From NCBI GenBank assembly GCA_027924645.1, contig BSBN01000888.1, forward strand, positions 18,666,001 to 18,730,000: a DNA stretch of 64,000 nucleotides, read 5' to 3'. The stretch's first letter is position 1. Each line of letters begins with the position of its first letter. This DNA comes from Cunninghamia lanceolata (lineage: Eukaryota; Streptophyta; Pinopsida; Cupressales; Cupressaceae). The notes under the pieces are model-generated. The model saw only the letters and a program-made list of their open reading frames with translations, did not search any database and was not told the origin of the DNA. Below are positions 59,738 through 64,000 of this stretch, piece after piece. The translations under genes and the position numbers were made by a program.

Positions 59738-62700
59738 CTATAATGAAACAAAGCTAATCAACCAGGACCAAGGAGCACATATAAGAAGGTATGATACATG
59801 TGAAAAATATAGAGGATGAAATGAGGATAAAAAATAAAAATAACACACTTTTTCTATCATTCCATTGATTAAATCTAATGAACCATCAGGGTTTTCTCTA
59901 CTCCTTATTGTGTTGAGTATTGCCTCATGGTAAGACTCATGAACCTTCCACAAGGTCATCTTCAATGATCTACCAGAATATTTAATCAAATGAATGTTTG
60001 ATGCCACAAAAAGGTTAGAATAATGAGGAATCTTCATGTGTGTCAAAGTCCTTGAACAACCACACATAAAACTTCTTCACTAGGTACCTTCTAAGCCATG
60101 TTCTAGTAACAACCACTGATCTTGTAGGGTACTTGATGTCTTCTCCATCTATAACAGGGGAATCTAATTTATTTTTTGCCTCAACACATTGACACAAATA
60201 ATAACATGTTCCTTCTTCATTGTCTTCAACTGTAATAACTTCATAAACATGCCTTGAATTGATATGTGCATTCAGTTAGATGAATATAGTCAACAATACA
60301 AAAAAAACTACAAAATAAGATGGAATATTGAATTTTATTAAATTTGAATGCTGATAATACCTAGTTGAACTATATATGAAACATGGTCAAAGTCAACTAA
60401 TGATTCAATCTGTGTGAGTTGTAGTGTTGTCAGGAGTTGATACATGTCAACGAGGCTTAGGCTTCTTATACACCATTCATCGACCCACTCCTTTGACTCA
60501 CAATCATATTAAGCTTGATCTGTACATGAAGAACAAAAGTATACCATTTGCTATGTATGAATACTCCATGAACCTACGTTAGAGCTTCTAAAAGAGTGTA
60601 GCTCACCCAATCCTATCAATGTACAACAATCATCATATTTTACAACATTAGTATCATCAACCAACCAAAAATATCTATAAACTGTAGAATTACCTTCATT
60701 ACCTGTACCCATTGTAGTGTTACACCATTCAACAATAGATCTTGCATATGTCAACTTTGCATTGTCTTTATAATTCAACTCCTCTTGTGCTAATGCTCTT
60801 TTGATACATGCACCTACACTAGCATGCTCACCCTTTCCATGCCTGAATTTAAAAAAAATCTATATATGTTGAACACCATTCATCCTGTGCATCTTGCTCA
60901 ACTAACAAAGCATCCATGAGTTCCTGAATTATGATGCACAATTATCTGAGCATATGATATGTTGATCAATTGATATTCTCCTATAAGCCAAATCATGGTA
61001 GAACATATGAAATCATCCTTGCACAAACTCTATAAAATGTGTGTAATCATCACTGATATAAAATTGATACACCCTCAAGATCTTCCTGTCATCCTCTATG
61101 CTGTCATATGCATGAATTAATGCTATATGCACAAATATAACAATGTGTGTAGAGTTTTAATACTATGATTGCACATCATTCTATGGCTGTAGTGTTTAGT
61201 TGTCTACAAAGTCAACAACTGAAATGATGGTACCAAGTCGAAATGTGCTCTTACATAACTTGAATTGCAAGTCCAAGCATTGAGCTCTATGGGTATTCCT
61301 TACATACTCATTAACTATATTCTCTCAGAAAATAGAGAAAAACTAATACACTAGAATCTTTTTAATGATCAATTCACACCTTTTTTCTTCTTTACCATCT
61401 TTTAGACTATATTCCACTATCTTATATTTTCCAAAACTCAGTAGTTCATTTCCAATTGCATGTGTGTTCTCCATATGTTCACAAATTGGAAAATGCTGCA
61501 ACCCACCACAATGATCACACGTGGCATCCAAGAATAAGTTCTTGTAGAATAATTGACAATCCACTCTTTGACATAAGATTCTCGATATGAAATCTTTTAA
61601 CGATCTAGGTGGACACTTTATATTACACTCCTACAAAACATTGTTACTATGCAAATTTACACATATATATCTATAAACATCATAATGATTAGACAACTCA
61701 ATATGTATGAGCTACAACAACAAGTTGTGCATGTGTGATTTATTTTGACATAAAAGTCTTTACCATTTCAAAATACCTTCGACTAATTTTTATTTGAGGA
61801 TAAATCTCTTGAAATTTCTTGAAAAAATCTGTTTGAGTCACATATCAAAAATGCTTTGGATGTGGCTCACGGTCTCGACAACCAATTCTCCTTCATACAA
61901 CATCTCTTGCATTAGGAGATACCCTTGAGTTATTCTTCCAAAATTCTTAAATGAGGGATCTCAAGGCTTCAACAAAAATTTTATCTTTTCATGGCAGCCT
62001 GTCAGAGAATACCCACAATTCATTAATATTTTGGTCCTCAACTCTTCCATGCCTTTCAACAACTCTCATTAGAGTTTTTGTACTGATTTTCAATGCTTCA
62101 CTTTTCTTTCTAATGAGGGAAGTTCTCTTTGTTTGATGGATTACTATTGTCAATGTAATAACACATCGTGTGACATTACTATCCTTGGTATGTTAGGTGG
62201 AACCCACACTCTCATATGCACTCATTAGATTCTTTAAAATTGATTTTTCACTTGAAGTATTTGATTTTTTGAGGCCAAGAATCATCATAATGGGATTGAA
62301 TTTTATATTTCTCATCAATTCAACAAATAGTTGATATCTTTTGGTTTCATTTAAGTTCTCAAAGAATGATTTCCATATCTTATTAGCATGTCTTTGGCAA
62401 GTACACTTGGGAATCTTTTCTTACATGGGCTTCAAAATATTCTTATCGATATCAATTAGAAACTTAGGCTTTCTATGTACAATTGTATGGGCATTTTCAA
62501 TGGTAAATTTGACTCAGTGTTAGGAATTTCTTTAATATTTACTTGAGATGGGATAGATGGCATACCTTCAATTAGCTATGCAAAAGATGCAAGGCCTTAA
62601 AGTTGAGATGGAGAATGTGGTGTACCTTCAACTTGACATGTGAATGATGGTATTCCTCCAACTTGAGAAGAGAATAAAGATGAACCTTCAACTTGACATG

Positions 62701-62905
62701 TGAAAGATGGAGTGCCTCTAATTTGAGAAGAGAATGATGGTGTACCTTCAACTTCACCTGTGAAAGATGTAGTGCCTCCAACTTTGAGATTAAGTTTCCT
62801 CATTGAACCTAGGTTTTGCATTCATTTCCTTTGATCCACCAATTCCATCTCTCTCTTAGATTGATTAGGTGATTCAAGTTCCTCTTGAATTGGGAATGGT
62901 GGCAT
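59738..62905 (-). pseudogene. Transposase-like protein, nearly full length, decayed
   Basis: The likely start is ATG 62905 (MPPFPIQEELESPNQSKRE). A tandem N-terminal repeat of about 12-13 residues follows (EGTPSFSSQ, GGIPSFTCQV, 62600-62780). Next come a helical region, FWKNNSRVSPNARDVV (about 61900), YPQIKISRRYFEMVK, and a zinc-like CDHCGGLQHFPIC (about 61500). Then come LGTIISVVDFVDN, YQFYISDDYTHF, IICSDNCASQFRNSW and HGKGEHASVGACIKRAL (about 61250-60820), WVDEWCIRSL, and a C-terminus with WLRRYLVKK and LIKYSGRS. The VVDF and SDNCASQF motifs look like DDE-type catalytic segments, an inference. Many stops and frameshifts are present and there are no obvious introns. It is the same family as 22415-23470. 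Confidence 0.68.
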
Positions 62906-63039
62906 TTGTTCTTCTATGGTTGAAAATTTCCTACTTTCATGAAGTCACGTCATTCTTTCTCTTTTATACAATTCTTAGTTTTAGGGTAGAGAGAGAGAAT
63001 AATAGAGAGGAGAGTAAGGAGGGAGGGAGTGAGATTATT

Positions 63040-63128
63040 TTATTTCACCATAACGCAAGCACGTTATAAGGCGCTCACATTATGTGAATGCACATAACAC
63101 GAGCACATTATAATGTGCTCACGCTATG
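63040..63128. repeat. Cluster of palindromes upstream of the transposase-like pseudogene
   Basis: GAGCACATTATAATGTGCTC (63101-63120) is a perfect 20-bp palindrome. Just left, CATAACGCAAGCACGTTATA and GGCGCTCACATTATG form a related imperfect palindrome, so a unit of about 36 bp occurs twice. It could be the terminal or subterminal repeat of the transposon whose protein starts at 62905; no matching end was found on the other side. Confidence 0.6.
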
Positions 63129-64000
63129 CCTTGCTTTGGTAATTTACAAGCCTTTGGCTTGGATTTTCCTTGGGCTTCCAATCCAAAGGCTTGGACTATG
63201 TTTTGGATGTCAAAAGATGTGTTTTTGCATATTGTAACAAAAATTACATTATCTAGAGCATGCTCTCCATTAGGTTTGCACTTGTTTCAATGACAAGTTG
63301 AAAAAACACCACCATAATATTAAGCTCTCTCTTAAAGCTTTCTAACCATATAATTTTTTTCATGTTTTGAGTATATTAAGGATTTCATAATTAATTTCTT
63401 TTCTTAGTGTATCCATTTTTTGTCAAAAAATAGTGTGTCGTATTTTTGAATTTTTTTTCAATCATTCATTGAAATTTCAAATAAATTATATTTTTAGAAA
63501 CTAAACTCCATTCTACACGTATTCAATTTTTTTTTGGATTTTTTATAAGTTTTCAATTTTTTTAAAAGGGAGCACACTTAATTTTCTATTTTTTAGGATG
63601 TGTCCACTTTTAAAATTAGTGAAAAATCAATTATTAATGAAAATATTATTAAAAAAATTAGGGATAAACTACATGGTGTTAGCTAATTTCTCATTGAAGC
63701 AATTTTTGAAATACTATAAAAAGTTAACATTATAGGGGGGCACACCAGATTGTATGTTATGTTTTTTTGAAGAAAACATGACCAATTTGTGTGCCCTCCT
63801 TTTTTAACCCCTTAATTTCAACCACTTTTGAAAAAAACTAGTAGTTTGAAATTAGATTTGGAGCACTAAAACTCTTGTTTTTGTCGTATCCTCAAATTTT
63901 GATTGCAATTATCTTCAATTTCTCATGCAACATCACTCTTTCCTAATTTAAAAAAAAAGTGACATATTAGGACCCCCTTTTCATCCCCCATCTCTATGTA
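63129..64000. other. Non-coding AT-rich region
   Basis: No gene recognised. A hairpin at about 63737-63806 pairs GGGGGGCACACCAGATTG with CAATTTGTGTGCCCTCC (two or three mismatches). Confidence 0.45.

Overview
The window is a repeat-rich stretch of a plant nuclear genome. I find no intact, clearly functional host gene in it. Retrotransposons primed by initiator tRNA-Met, pentatricopeptide-repeat (PPR) remnants with a plant DYW domain, a piece of a plant-specific DRM-type DNA methyltransferase and TTTAGGG-like tracts all point to a land plant. Long LTRs, slow decay, low gene density and two copies of a transposase-like protein that I recall mainly from non-flowering plants suggest a very large genome such as a gymnosperm. 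That last step is inference.

Layout. 1-11301: a decayed Ty3/gypsy chromovirus (Tekay/Del-like) with LTRs of about 4.2 kb; the left LTR is cut by the window edge. 11871-16495: a complete non-autonomous LTR element with 1.6 kb LTRs around a 1.37 kb non-coding interior (target duplication ACAAG). 16496-22414: AT-rich non-coding DNA with a 193-bp tandem duplication, a palindromic tract and telomere-like words. 22415-24150: the N-terminal half of a transposase-like protein followed directly by a piece of a DRM methyltransferase gene, both decayed. 26030-26505 (minus strand): PPR and DYW-domain remnants, then a minisatellite, a TA microsatellite and a palindrome. 27327-36760: mostly non-coding with minisatellites. 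36765-37385: a Ty1/copia pol fragment. 38010-42954 (minus strand): a complete Gag-protease-only Ty3/gypsy-type element (duplication GAATG) with the only long intact ORF of the window; it interrupts a coding-like sequence.

44812-53650 (minus strand): a tandem array of decayed PPR modules of about 300 bp. It is split by a full-length but inactivated Tnt1-like Ty1/copia element (46116-51383, duplication AGGAG). 54196-59500: a non-coding array of 155-370 bp modules arranged as a large inverted repeat, with a solo LTR of the Tnt1-like family (duplication CATGT) in its left arm. 59738-62905 (minus strand): a nearly full-length decayed copy of the same transposase-like protein as at 22.4 kb, with a cluster of palindromes just upstream. 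The rest is AT-rich DNA.

The genes do not form a pathway. The window records successive insertions, dated relative to each other by nesting, target duplications and differences between paired LTRs. The two decayed autonomous retroelements share a signature: many premature stops are TAG where the family has glutamine (CAG), as expected from deamination of methylated cytosine. Host-derived pieces are the PPR/DYW fragments and the DRM methyltransferase fragment.
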